From CAVOHU01 sp963817885 (GTDB lineage Bacteria > Acidobacteriota > Vicinamibacteria > Vicinamibacterales > JAKQTR01), in contig CAWFQE010000009.1 in assembly GCA_963817885.1 (NCBI GenBank), positions 124,001 to 188,000 on the forward strand: 64,000 nucleotides of DNA. Direction: 5' to 3'. Under the pieces are notes generated by a model. It had not been told where the DNA came from and did no database searches. It worked only from the letters and a program-made list of their open reading frames with translations. The position numbers and the translations under genes were made by a program. Below, one piece after another: positions 18,441-26,109 of this stretch (its first letter is position 1; the number at the start of each line of letters is the position of its first letter).

Positions 18441-18712
18441 CGCGGCAACCGGCCGGTCGTTCCACTGTCCCGCTCGCGCTCGCCGCCCCTCGACCTTGCT
18501 CGCCCTTCGACTTCGCTCAGGGCGTGGTGAGCTTGCCGAACCACGGGGCGCCCTGAGCTACGTCGAAGGGCGGCAACTCGCATCTCCAGGGTTCAGTCGG
18601 CGGCAGCGCCGGGTCCAACCCGTCGCGGTTCTCGGCCCTTGCGATGCGAGTTGCCGAACTGACGCCTTCGGCTCGGCTCGAGGGCCAGTTCCACGACTGG
18701 CCAATCGCCGCG
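18441..18712 (-). ncRNA. Structured intergenic element, copy A
   Basis: One of three related intergenic elements. The outer closing helix is CGCGGC/GCCGCG (18441-18446, 18707-18712). The next helix pairs 18451-18460 with 18693-18702 with one mismatch. An internal helix pairs GGCAACTCGCATC (18569-18581) with its exact complement at 18643-18655. An inner hairpin pairs 18606-18614 with 18618-18626 around CCA. Conserved single strands, read on the minus strand, include GAGCCGAGCCGA, GGGCCGA and GCCGCCGAC. It lies 67 nt after the GH3 stop codon on that gene's strand and contains the nested 70-bp palindrome. Confidence 0.6.
18499..18568. repeat. Nested 70-bp palindromic repeat (copy in element A)
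   Basis: Arms beginning GCCCTTCGAC and ending GTCGAAGGGC surround an asymmetric core of about 26 nt containing GTGGTGAGCTTGCCGAACCA. The core is the exact reverse complement of the one at 45902-45971. Element B at 22.5 kb lacks this insert. Confidence 0.75.
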
Positions 18713-18778
18713 CATCGCCTTCGCGCCGGAGCGAAGCCGTGTAGCCACAGGCCAGCCGCCAGCCGCCAGCCTGTGAAA

Positions 18779-20623
18779 CTACCTTGCCGCTCTGGTCAGC
18801 CCGTGCCCGAACGGGAACATCCCGGGCAACGTGATTGGCAGCTTCCCGCCAATTGGCATCTCACCCGCCAGCGCGCGCGCCGCCGCCCGCTCGCAGGCCT
18901 CGGTGAACTCATAGGTCAACAGCAGCGTTGGCAATTTCTGGAGAGCCGTTGCGACGTACGGATTGCCGAACAGCACCGAGACCACGGGGCGGCCTGAACC
19001 AGCAAGGCCCTCGAGCAGCGACACCTGCGCCGCGCTCAGGTCCATCCGCCCGCTGAACGACGCGATGCGCACGAACACGCCGGCCACCACCACATCGGCG
19101 CGCCGGGCGAGCGCACGGACGAGCTCGTATTCCGAGGCGGTCGTCCTGTCGGAGATCTCGACCGCCGTCAGGCCAGGCCAGCGGCGCCGGAGCTCGGGCA
19201 CGAACACCCGTCCTGGCGCGCCCTCGCGCCAACCCGCCGTGTAGTCGACAACCGACAAATAGAGCAGGTTCGATCCGCGGCCAGCGTTGAGCGGCAGATT
19301 GTCGCCCGTGTCCTTGATGAGCGTCAGCGCACGGCTGGCGATCTGATCCGCCACGTCCTGGTGCGCCCGCCCGCCCAGCTTCGCAGCCATCGCTGTGACA
19401 TCTGTGAGGCGATTCACGTGCAGCCCGAGCCGTGCCTTGGCGCGGAGAATCCGCTCGACCGACTGCGTGATCTGCGCCTCGCTGATTTCGCCTGACTGGA
19501 CCGCCGCCTTGATTCCCCGCAACGCCGCAGCGTCATCGTCCGAGTGCAGCACGAAGTCCGTGCCGGCCTGCACGGCCATCGCCGCCGCCTTGTCGGGCGG
19601 GAAGGCCTTCGTGATGGCGTTCATCTGCATCGAATCGGTGAACACCAAACCCTTGAATGCCATCTCGTCGCGAAGCAGTCCGGTGAGGATCGGCCGGCTG
19701 AGCGTCGCGGGAATGCCCGGGCGCGGATCGAGCGCGGGCAGCACGATGTGGGACGACATCACCGCATCCACACCCGAGTCGATCGCGGCCTTGAAGGGCG
19801 GCAGCTCGATCCGGTCGAGACGCTCGCGCGGATGCTCGATAACTGCAAGACCAAGGTGCGTGTCGACCGTGGTGTCGCCATGGCCGGGAAAATGCTTGGC
19901 CGTCGCGAGCATGCCGCCCGCGTGGATGCCGGCGATGTAGGCGCGCGCCATCTCGGAGACCAGGGCCACGTCTTCACCGAACGATCGGATGTTGATGATC
20001 GGGTTCCGAGCGTTGTTGTTCACGTCCACGACCGGGTAGAAATCGACGTGAACGCCCAGGCTCCTGCCCTCGATGGCCGACAGCTCGCCGGCCGACGTCG
20101 CCAACTGCACGTCGCGGGTGGCGCCGATCGCCATCGCGCGGGGCAGCCGCGTGGCGCCTTCGATGATGTAGCCGGCACCGCCTTCGAAGTCGGCCGTCGC
20201 GAGCAGCGGCACGGCCGATTCCGACTGCAGCCGGTTGAGGAGCACGGCCGCCCCGTAGGGATCGCCTTTTCGCGAGATGTTCGTACCGCTCCAGATCGGA
20301 TTCAGCAGCACGCCTGGCGAGGCCTCTCCGCCACCGAAGACGTGAATGCCGCCGATCTTCAGGTCCCTGACCAGGTGCCTGAGCCGCTCATACTCCTCGG
20401 AGTCGGTGCTGAGGTAGACGGCGTTGAGCGAGGGCACCAGCATCTGCCCGATCTTCTCGTCCAGCGTCATCTTCTTGAGGGTCGTCTGCACCCACTGGTC
20501 GGCCTCGCGCAGGCGCCTGGCCGCGGCCTCACGGTCCTTTCGGGAGGTCTGCGGCTCGCCGGCTGAGATCAGCAGGGCGCCTGCCACGACAATCAATCCG
20601 GCTGTCAGGATTCCTCGCGTCAT
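18779..20623 (-). CDS. Glycoside hydrolase family 3, beta-N-acetylhexosaminidase (NagZ-like)
   Basis: A 614-residue exported enzyme. The ATG at 20623 gives a signal peptide (TRGILTAGLIVVAGALLISA). The GH3 N-terminal domain (residues about 50-400) has DEKIGQMLVPS, ATADFEGGAGYI, ATAKHFPGHGDTTVDTHLGL and GLVFTDSMQMNAI. The KHFPGHG...D-x-H loop is the NagZ acid/base signature, and the Asp in FTDSM is the expected nucleophile. A C-terminal GH3 domain follows (residues about 430-610). It would cleave GlcNAc or chitin/peptidoglycan oligomers in the periplasm. NagA at 51-52 kb could act downstream. Confidence 0.9.
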   Translation of the reverse strand: MTRGILTAGLIVVAGALLISAGEPQTSRKDREAAARRLREADQWVQTTLKKMTLDEKIGQMLVPSLNAVYLSTDSEEYERLRHLVRDLKIGGIHVFGGGEASPGVLLNPIWSGTNISRKGDPYGAAVLLNRLQSESAVPLLATADFEGGAGYIIEGATRLPRAMAIGATRDVQLATSAGELSAIEGRSLGVHVDFYPVVDVNNNARNPIINIRSFGEDVALVSEMARAYIAGIHAGGMLATAKHFPGHGDTTVDTHLGLAVIEHPRERLDRIELPPFKAAIDSGVDAVMSSHIVLPALDPRPGIPATLSRPILTGLLRDEMAFKGLVFTDSMQMNAITKAFPPDKAAAMAVQAGTDFVLHSDDDAAALRGIKAAVQSGEISEAQITQSVERILRAKARLGLHVNRLTDVTAMAAKLGGRAHQDVADQIASRALTLIKDTGDNLPLNAGRGSNLLYLSVVDYTAGWREGAPGRVFVPELRRRWPGLTAVEISDRTTASEYELVRALARRADVVVAGVFVRIASFSGRMDLSAAQVSLLEGLAGSGRPVVSVLFGNPYVATALQKLPTLLLTYEFTEACERAAARALAGEMPIGGKLPITLPGMFPFGHGLTRAAR

Positions 20624-20722
20624 CGATGCCCCCCCACGGTTGTCGGCATCGTACACCAAACCCGTCCGGCCGCTCCGCAGCGCCTCCAGCCCACCTCCTC
20701 CAGCCTGATCCATAATCGAGCA

Positions 20723-21226
20723 ATGTCCCACATCGAGCACAAACAGTCGTCGCCGGCCGTTGCGCACTGTTTCATTCTCACCGTCAGCGACACGCGTACC
20801 GAGGCAACCGACTCGAGCGGCAGGGCCATCTGCGACCTGCTGTGGGCGGAAGGCCACCAGGTCGACGGGCGCAGGCTCGTCCGTGACGAACCCGACCAGG
20901 TCCGCGCCGCCATCACCGAGCAACTCTCGAGCCCGGGCGTGCAGGTCATCATCACGACGGGCGGAACGGGCATCACCTCGCGCGACACCACGTACGAGGC
21001 CATCAGCGCCCTGCTCGAGAAACGGCTTGACGGCTTCGGCGAGCTGTTCCGGATGATCAGCTACCAGGAGATCGGATCGGCCGCGATGCTCAGCCGCGCC
21101 GTCGGCGGCCTGGCCAGGGGCAAGGTGATCCTCGCGTTGCCCGGGTCGGAGGCGGCCGTGCGCCTGGCCATGACGAAACTCATTTTGCCCGAGCTCGGGC
21201 ACCTGGTCCGGGAGGCGTCTCGATGA
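20723..21226 (+). CDS. moaB: Molybdenum cofactor biosynthesis protein MoaB
   Basis: A 167-residue protein of the MoaB/Mog fold, with FILTVSDTRTEATDSSG near the N-terminus, VIITTGGTGITSRDTTYEAI in the middle, and FRMISYQEIGSAAMLSRAVGG plus ALPGSEAAVRLAM near the end. The TTGGTG and PGS motifs mark the molybdopterin adenylyltransferase family. The stop overlaps the moeA start by 4 bp (ATGA), so the two are translationally coupled. Confidence 0.95.
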   Translation: MSHIEHKQSSPAVAHCFILTVSDTRTEATDSSGRAICDLLWAEGHQVDGRRLVRDEPDQVRAAITEQLSSPGVQVIITTGGTGITSRDTTYEAISALLEKRLDGFGELFRMISYQEIGSAAMLSRAVGGLARGKVILALPGSEAAVRLAMTKLILPELGHLVREASR

Positions 21227-22446
21227 GCCCGACACGCATGCGGCCCATCCGCGAAACGATCAGCCTGGAGGAAGCGCGGACAATCGTCGGCCAGGCGATG
21301 ACCCCCATCGACCGCCTCGAGCGGGTCTCCCTGGATGAGGCGGACTCCCGGGTGGTGGGTCGCTCGATTGTGGCCTCCTTCGACGTGCCCCCGTTCGCCC
21401 GCGCGGCCATGGACGGGTTCGCCGTCATCGCGGAAGACACCTTCGGCGCGTCGAGCATGGAGGCGCGCGTGCTGACCTGCGTCGAGACCGTCTTCACCGG
21501 GCAGATCCCGAAATTGCGGATCGAGCCGGGGCAGTGCGCGGAAATCGCGACGGGTGCGCCCCTGCCGCAGGGCGTGACCGCGGTGGTGATGGTCGAGGAA
21601 ACCGACAAGGACGCGGATGGACGCGTGCGGATCTTCGGGCCCGTTTACCCGGGTCAGAACGTGACCCGGCAGGGGGCCGACATCCAGGCCGGCCGGCAGG
21701 TCCTCTCGCCGGGCGAGGTGCTCAACCCCAGCCGCATCGGCGCGATCGCAGCGCTCGGGCTCGATGGCGTCGAGGTGTACGCCCGGCCGCGCGTGGCGAT
21801 TCTCTCGACGGGCAACGAAGTCGTCGAGCCCGGACAGCCCCTTGCGCCAGGCCAGATCTACGACATCAACCGCTTCACGTTGAGCACGATCATCCGCGAG
21901 AACGGCGGCGTGCCGGTGGCCTATCCCATCGCCGCCGACAGCCTCGACGAGCTCGAGCGCGCGATGACGGCCTGCCTCGCGGAGGATCTCGTGATCTTCT
22001 CAGGCGGAAGCTCGGTCGGCGAGCGCGACCTGATCCTGGACGTGGTGCGCAAGATCGGCGACGTGCTCTTCCACGGGATTGCCGTCAAGCCTGGAAAACC
22101 CACGCTGTTCGGCCTCATCGGCGGGAAGCCGGTGTTCGGCATGCCCGGGTACCCGACCTCGTGCCTGTCGAACGCCTACATGCTGCTGGTGCCGCCGCTG
22201 CGCCGCATGGCCCGTTTGCCGCCGGCGGCCCCTCGCACGGTGCAGCTCCCGGTGGCCCAGCGCGTGGTGTCCACCACCGGCCGGCACCAGTTCTACACGG
22301 TTCGCGTCATCGACGGCCTGGCTCATCCGGCGTTCAAGGCCTCGGGCGACATCACCAGCATGTCGCAGGCGGACGGCTACATCGAGATCCCGGCGCAGAC
22401 CGACATCGTCGAGAAGGGACAGATGGTGGAGGTCATACTCTTCTGA
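21223..22446 (+). CDS. moeA: Molybdopterin molybdenumtransferase MoeA
   Basis: A 407-residue enzyme that inserts molybdate into adenylated molybdopterin. Domains run in the usual order: MoeA_N (SRVVGRSIVASFDVPPFARA, MDGFAV) over residues about 10-175, the MoCF-binding domain (VAILSTGNEVVEPGQPLAPG, FSGGSSVGERDLI, KPGKPTLFGLIGGKPVFGMP) over about 185-330, and the C-terminal domain after 335. It is coupled to moaB. Element B lies 30 nt downstream, followed by the candidate selenoprotein gene. Confidence 0.96.
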   Translation: MSPTRMRPIRETISLEEARTIVGQAMTPIDRLERVSLDEADSRVVGRSIVASFDVPPFARAAMDGFAVIAEDTFGASSMEARVLTCVETVFTGQIPKLRIEPGQCAEIATGAPLPQGVTAVVMVEETDKDADGRVRIFGPVYPGQNVTRQGADIQAGRQVLSPGEVLNPSRIGAIAALGLDGVEVYARPRVAILSTGNEVVEPGQPLAPGQIYDINRFTLSTIIRENGGVPVAYPIAADSLDELERAMTACLAEDLVIFSGGSSVGERDLILDVVRKIGDVLFHGIAVKPGKPTLFGLIGGKPVFGMPGYPTSCLSNAYMLLVPPLRRMARLPPAAPRTVQLPVAQRVVSTTGRHQFYTVRVIDGLAHPAFKASGDITSMSQADGYIEIPAQTDIVEKGQMVEVILF

Positions 22447-22475
22447 CAATTGACGGCTTCAGGCCAGCCCGGTTC

Positions 22476-22658
22476 GTCGACTGGTCGCTTGTGAAGTCGG
22501 ACCCTTGAGCCGAGCCGAGGGCGTCAGTTCGCAAAATGCGTCGGAGGGGCCGAAATCGCCGTGGGGTCTCGGGGGCCCCACGGTTCCACCGACAGCACCC
22601 TGGAGATGCATTTTGCCGGCGAGCGCGAGCGGGGCCGCGAAACAAGCGACCAGGCGAC
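22476..22658 (+). ncRNA. Structured intergenic element, copy B
   Basis: The closing helix GTCG-A-CTGGTCGCTTG (22476-22491) pairs with CAAGCGACCAG-G-CGAC (22643-22658), 15 bp with one mismatch. An internal helix pairs GCAAAATGC (22531-22539) with GCATTTTGC (22608-22616). An inner hairpin pairs CCGTGGGG (22559-22566) with CCCCACGG (22576-22583). The shared unpaired blocks GAGCCGAGCCGAGGGCG, GGGCCGAAA and CCACCGACAGCACCCTG are present. The nested palindrome seen in copies A and C is absent. It lies between moeA and the selenoprotein gene, on their strand. Confidence 0.65.
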
Positions 22659-22684
22659 GTGCGAATGCTGGCGGGAGGTGGTGC

Positions 22685-23182
22685 GTGTCTCTCGTTCCCG
22701 AAGTGGTCCGCGTCGGCAGTCGGGCCCCCGACTTCTCGCTGCGCAACACCAGGGGCGACCTCTGTTCACTGGGCGCGTATCTCGCCAGGGGGCCCTTGCT
22801 GCTGGCCTTCCACCGGGGAACCTGGTGACCCAACTGCCGGCGCCGGTTCGGTGAACTGGCCAGCTCGTCGCCCGACTACGCCGCTCGCGGTCTCAGCGTG
22901 GCCGCCATCGTCGCCGAGCGCGCGGAGCATGTCCGCCGCTACGTCGAAGATCACCGGCTGCCATTCGACATTCTCGTCGATGACGCCCGGACGGTCGTCA
23001 AGGCCTATGGGGTGTGGCATCGGATCGGCATCGACGCCTGGAACATCGCGCGCCCGGCGCTCTTCCTGGTCGACACCGCTGGACTGGTCCGCTACGCGTA
23101 CATTGCCGCCTGGCAGACGCAATTCCCGGAACGCGCAGAAGTGATGGAAGCGATAGACAGGATGAAGGCCGGCGGCGCCTGA
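22685..23182 (+). CDS. Probable selenocysteine-containing peroxiredoxin-like (AhpC/TSA) protein
   Basis: A GTG at 22685 has GGAGG six bases upstream and opens a 165-residue thioredoxin-fold protein. VRVGSRAPDFSLRNTRGDL and LLAFHRGTW lead into an in-frame TGA (22826-22828), then PNCRRRFGELA. Reading continues in the same frame to EAIDRMKAGGA. The TGA sits where this family has its redox Cys (W-C-P-x-C), giving Sec48-P-N-Cys51. A stem-loop just after the TGA fits the bacterial SECIS model (22841-22853). Both flanks are well conserved in character (VVKAYGVWHRIGIDAWNIARP), which argues against simple decay. A nonsense mutation remains possible. Confidence 0.75.
22836..22860 (+). promoter_or_regulatory. 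Candidate bacterial SECIS stem-loop
   Basis: Sixteen nt after the TGA an apical loop GGTTC (22845-22849) is closed by CGCC/GGTG (22841-22844, 22850-22853) including one G-T wobble. A lower helix GCC/GGC (22836-22838, 22858-22860) follows across an internal loop. Loop start with G, a 4-bp upper stem and 16-nt spacing meet the published bacterial SECIS consensus. Folding was done by eye. Confidence 0.5.
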
Positions 23183-23275
23183 GCAGCGGGTAGTGAAGAT
23201 CCATCCGGATCTCTCACTCCCGGCTCGGGCGCCACACTCGAGGGCTGCTGCCAGTTTCTCTCGGCCGGGCCTCGT

Positions 23276-23878
23276 CTACTGCGCGAAGCGCCGGGCGACC
23301 TCGCTCCAGTTCACCACGCTCCACCACGCATCGAGATAGTCGGCGCGGCGGTTCTGGTACTTCAGGTAGTAGGCATGCTCCCACACATCGACGGTCAGAA
23401 TCGGGTGCTTGCCCTCCGAGATCGGGCTGTCCTGGTTCGCGGTGCTCTCGATGGAGAGCTTCCCGCCGGTGTTGATGAGCCACGCCCACCCGCTGCCGAA
23501 CCGTCCCAGGCCCGCCTTCTTGAACTCGCCCTTGAACGCGTCGAAGTTCCCGAACGCCGCCTTGATGGCAGCAGAGAGCGGGCCGCTCGGTTCGCCGCCG
23601 GCCTTGGGCGCCATGATGGACCAGAAGAAGTTGTGGTTCGCCACGCCGCCGCCGTTGTTCCGAATCGCGGTCCGGGCAGATTCCGGGACGCTCGACAGGC
23701 TGCGCAGCAGGTCCTCCACGCTCTTGCTCATGAGGTTGGCGTGCGGCTCGAGCGCCGCGTTCAGATTGTTCACGTAGGTCGCGTGGTGCTTCCCGTGATG
23801 GATCTGCATCGTCTGCGCGTCGATGTAGGGTTCCAGTGCGTCGTACGCATACGGAAGCGGTTGTAGAACATGCGCCAT
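23276..23878 (-). CDS. sodA: Superoxide dismutase, Fe/Mn family (Mn-type signature)
   Basis: A 200-residue protein. The ATG at 23878 has AGGAGG seven bases upstream. Metal ligands are in MQIHHGKHHATYV (His), GGGVANHNFFWSIM (His) and DVWEHAYYLKYQNRRADY (Asp, His). The Gly in GGG and the Gln in STANQDSPI favour the Mn or cambialistic type over Fe. There is no signal peptide, so it is cytoplasmic. It lies convergent to the peroxiredoxin-like gene, a small oxidative-defence pair. Confidence 0.95.
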   Translation of the reverse strand: MAHVLQPLPYAYDALEPYIDAQTMQIHHGKHHATYVNNLNAALEPHANLMSKSVEDLLRSLSSVPESARTAIRNNGGGVANHNFFWSIMAPKAGGEPSGPLSAAIKAAFGNFDAFKGEFKKAGLGRFGSGWAWLINTGGKLSIESTANQDSPISEGKHPILTVDVWEHAYYLKYQNRRADYLDAWWSVVNWSEVARRFAQ

Positions 23879-24041
23879 ATCGATTCCTCCTGGTTCAGTG
23901 TGCCGGCCGGGTTCCAATCCCCGGTCCTACGGACAATTGTCGCCCTTTGGCCCCCCCTGTGGGCTACTGATATGACGCAGGATTAGGGAAATTGGTGACA
24001 GGCTTGCGGCCGAGATCGGCATTCAGTGACCGATCGGAGCG

Positions 24042-24061
24042 CCGGGGTCTTCAGACCCCGG
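24042..24061 (-). terminator. Hairpin downstream of mqnE
   Basis: CCGGGGTCT-TC-AGACCCCGG is a perfect 9-bp stem, 10 bp after the mqnE stop. There is no T-run. The same CCGGGGTCTT...AAGACCCCGG motif recurs at 50074-50095. Confidence 0.55.
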
Positions 24062-24070
24062 GTGCAGCTA

Positions 24071-25180
24071 TCAGGCCGCCGAAATGACGTGGTACAGCGT
24101 GTCGCGCTCGATGGCTTCGCGGCCCGCCGCCCGGATGAGGTGCTGGATCTGGGCTGGCGTCATCCGCTCCGGCGTGCGTGCGCCGGCCATGTGGTAGATC
24201 TTTTCCTCTTGGACCGTCCCGTCCAGGTCGTCCACGCCGAACCAGAGCGACGTCTGGGCGACCTCGACGCCGGTCGCGACCCAGAAAGCCTTGACGTGCG
24301 GCACGTTGTCGAGCATCAGGCGCGCCACGGCGTGCACGCGCAGCGTGTCGGCCGCGCTGGGCGCGGGCAGCTTGCGCATCTGGTTTCCGTCGGGATGGAA
24401 CGCCAGCGGAATGAACGCCTGGAACCCGCCCGTCTCGTCCTGCAGCGCGCGAATCCGCAGCATGTGATCGACACGCTCGGCCGGGGTCTCGATGTGGCCG
24501 TAAAGCATCGTCACGTTGGTCCGCAGGCCCAGGCGGTGGGCCGTCCGATGGATCTGCAGGAAGCGCTCGGTACCGCACTTGTCGTCGCAGATCTTCCGCC
24601 GGACCCTCTCGGCGAAGATTTCCGCTCCGCCTCCGGGCAGCGAGTCGAGACCGGAGGCCATCAGCTCGCGCAGGACCTGCTCGTCGGTCTTGCCGTACAG
24701 GTCGGCGAAGAACGCAATTTCAACGGCGGTGAAACACTTGAGGTGGATGCCGGGCTTGATGCGCTTCAATCCCGCCAGCAGATCGGTGTAGTAGCTGAAC
24801 GGCAGGTCGGGATGGAGGCCGTTCACGACGTGGATTTCCGTCAGCGGCTGGTCGGCCCGGACGCGCAGCTTGTCGAACACCTGTTCGAGTGACAGCGTGT
24901 AGGCATCGGCATCGCCGGGCTTGAGGCGCGCGAAGGAGCAGAAGAGGCAGTTGGCGACGCAGACGTTGGTGGCCTCGAGCTTGATGTTCTGGTTGTAGTA
25001 GGTGCGCGCGCCGTGGAGGCGCTCGCGTTCCTGGTTCGCCAGCCACCCCAGCGCGAGCAGATCGCCGCATTCGAACAGGCGCTCGCCGTCGGCCTGGCTG
25101 AGCCGCTCGCGCGCCGCCGCCTTTTCAGCGATATCGAAGAGCCCGGCCCGCTCGATCCGGGACGTGAACGATGGTGTCAC
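24071..25180 (-). CDS. mqnE: Aminofutalosine synthase MqnE (radical SAM)
   Basis: A 369-residue radical-SAM enzyme of the futalosine menaquinone pathway. It joins chorismate-derived enolpyruvyl benzoate to SAM's adenosyl group. The cluster motif C-x3-C-x2-C appears as CVANCLFCSF near residue 73. EIHVVNGLHPDLPFSYY, NVTMLYGHIETPAERVDHML and FIPLAFHPDGNQM are typical of MqnE/MqnC. A GTG start at 25180 abuts the yjbQ stop, so the two are coupled. MqnD lies 6.7 kb away; other mqn genes are not in the window. Confidence 0.93.
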   Translation of the reverse strand: MTPSFTSRIERAGLFDIAEKAAARERLSQADGERLFECGDLLALGWLANQERERLHGARTYYNQNIKLEATNVCVANCLFCSFARLKPGDADAYTLSLEQVFDKLRVRADQPLTEIHVVNGLHPDLPFSYYTDLLAGLKRIKPGIHLKCFTAVEIAFFADLYGKTDEQVLRELMASGLDSLPGGGAEIFAERVRRKICDDKCGTERFLQIHRTAHRLGLRTNVTMLYGHIETPAERVDHMLRIRALQDETGGFQAFIPLAFHPDGNQMRKLPAPSAADTLRVHAVARLMLDNVPHVKAFWVATGVEVAQTSLWFGVDDLDGTVQEEKIYHMAGARTPERMTPAQIQHLIRAAGREAIERDTLYHVISAA

Positions 25181-25681
25181 CTAGATTCCCCACGCCTGGG
25201 CCCGGACGCTCCTCTCGCGCGGACCGTCCATCTCGCCCATCAGGATTCGCTGCCAGTGCCCCAGCACCAGTTCGCCGCCGGCGATCTGCAGCGTCAGGCT
25301 GTGGCCGAGCAGCATCGCCCGAAGATGAGAATCCGCGTTCATGCGGTCGCAGTCCGAGTGGGCCGGATCGTTGTGCATCCAGTTCCCGTCGCGGGCCACG
25401 ATCCGTTCGAGCGCGACCTTGATGTCGGCAACCAGCGCCTGCTGGTTCTCGCTGACGATCAGCGCGCAGGTCGTGTGCAGTGACCACAGGTTGATCATGC
25501 CCTCTCGCACGCCGGCCCGCCGGACCAGGTCCATGACGCGATCGGTCAGATCGACCAGTTCGACGCGCTCGCTGGTCTGCACGGTCAGCAGTTCCCCGTG
25601 TACCACGAGACCCATGGACACGGAGGCGGAACCCACGGTCATCCCGGTCGTTCGCGCCGTGACGGTCGAACTCTTGCTCAT
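25181..25681 (-). CDS. yjbQ: YjbQ family (UPF0047) secondary thiamine-phosphate synthase-like protein
   Basis: A 166-residue protein. The ATG at 25681 is preceded by GAGGAAGG. The family motifs are NLWSLHTTCALIVSENQ and the metal-binding block NDPAHSDCDRMNADSHLRAMLLG, with conserved His/Asp/Asn, then LGHWQRILMGEMDGPRER. YjbQ proteins have weak thiamine-phosphate synthase activity; their main role is unclear. It runs head-to-tail with mqnE (stop and start adjoin). About 150 bp of promoter region separates it from the divergent cobalamin riboswitch. Confidence 0.9.
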   Translation of the reverse strand: MSKSSTVTARTTGMTVGSASVSMGLVVHGELLTVQTSERVELVDLTDRVMDLVRRAGVREGMINLWSLHTTCALIVSENQQALVADIKVALERIVARDGNWMHNDPAHSDCDRMNADSHLRAMLLGHSLTLQIAGGELVLGHWQRILMGEMDGPRERSVRAQAWGI

Positions 25682-25815
25682 GCCTTCCTCGACTTGTGCC
25701 GGCGCCGGATCGGGCCGGCCCGCCCGAAGAGATTCCCATCGGTGTTGAACGGAATCCGGGAGTGATTGCGCCGCGGCAATCCCACCTTCGTCTCGGGCGA
25801 TGTCTGATTCTGCCA

Positions 25816-25824
25816 TGCTATACT
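25816..25824 (+). promoter_or_regulatory. Extended -10 promoter of the cobalamin riboswitch
   Basis: TGCTATACT is an extended -10 (TG-n-TATACT) about 20 bp before the riboswitch. No good -35 is visible, as expected for extended -10 promoters. Confidence 0.45.
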
Positions 25825-25844
25825 GCCGCTAGTAAAATGATGCC

Positions 25845-26020
25845 CCGGTCGGTCGACCGAGGGAAGCTGGGTGCGAAGCCCACACGGTCCCGCCACTGTA
25901 AGCGGGGAGCCGGGCGATCCTCAGGGCCGTTCAAGCGGCCCCGTCACTTTGCCTTGACAGGCATGGGAAGACGCGAGCGCCCGATGCGACGATCCGCAAG
26001 TCAGGACACCCGTCGACCAG
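25845..26020 (+). promoter_or_regulatory. Cobalamin (AdoCbl) riboswitch
   Basis: The conserved cobalamin aptamer blocks appear in order: GAGGGAAGCTGGGTGCGAAG near 25859, CACACGGTCCCGCCACTGTA near 25881, GGCATGGGAAGACGC near 25960, and the B12-box-like GCAAGTCAGGACACC near 25996. The closing P1 helix is GGTCGAC/GTCGACC. It lies about 90 bp before a BtuB-like receptor and would shut off the btu operon when B12 is plentiful. Confidence 0.93.
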
Positions 26021-26109
26021 ACCACTAGGTACTACTCCGCCGCGCCGTTCCGACCCGATCGGAGCGAAGCGGCCGCTCGGTGCGTGGTCACACCGACAGG
26101 AGGCTCCTG

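Noticed and set aside
18749..18770. GCCAGCCGCCAGCC runs (also near 54216 and 59767) as a repeat family
   Set aside because: Short, low-complexity GC-rich words; too little to separate from chance without genome-wide counts.
22826..22828. TGA as an ordinary stop codon of a short protein
   Set aside because: The redoxin fold would be cut in the middle of its active site, and the rest continues in the same frame with normal composition. Recoding is favoured though not proven.
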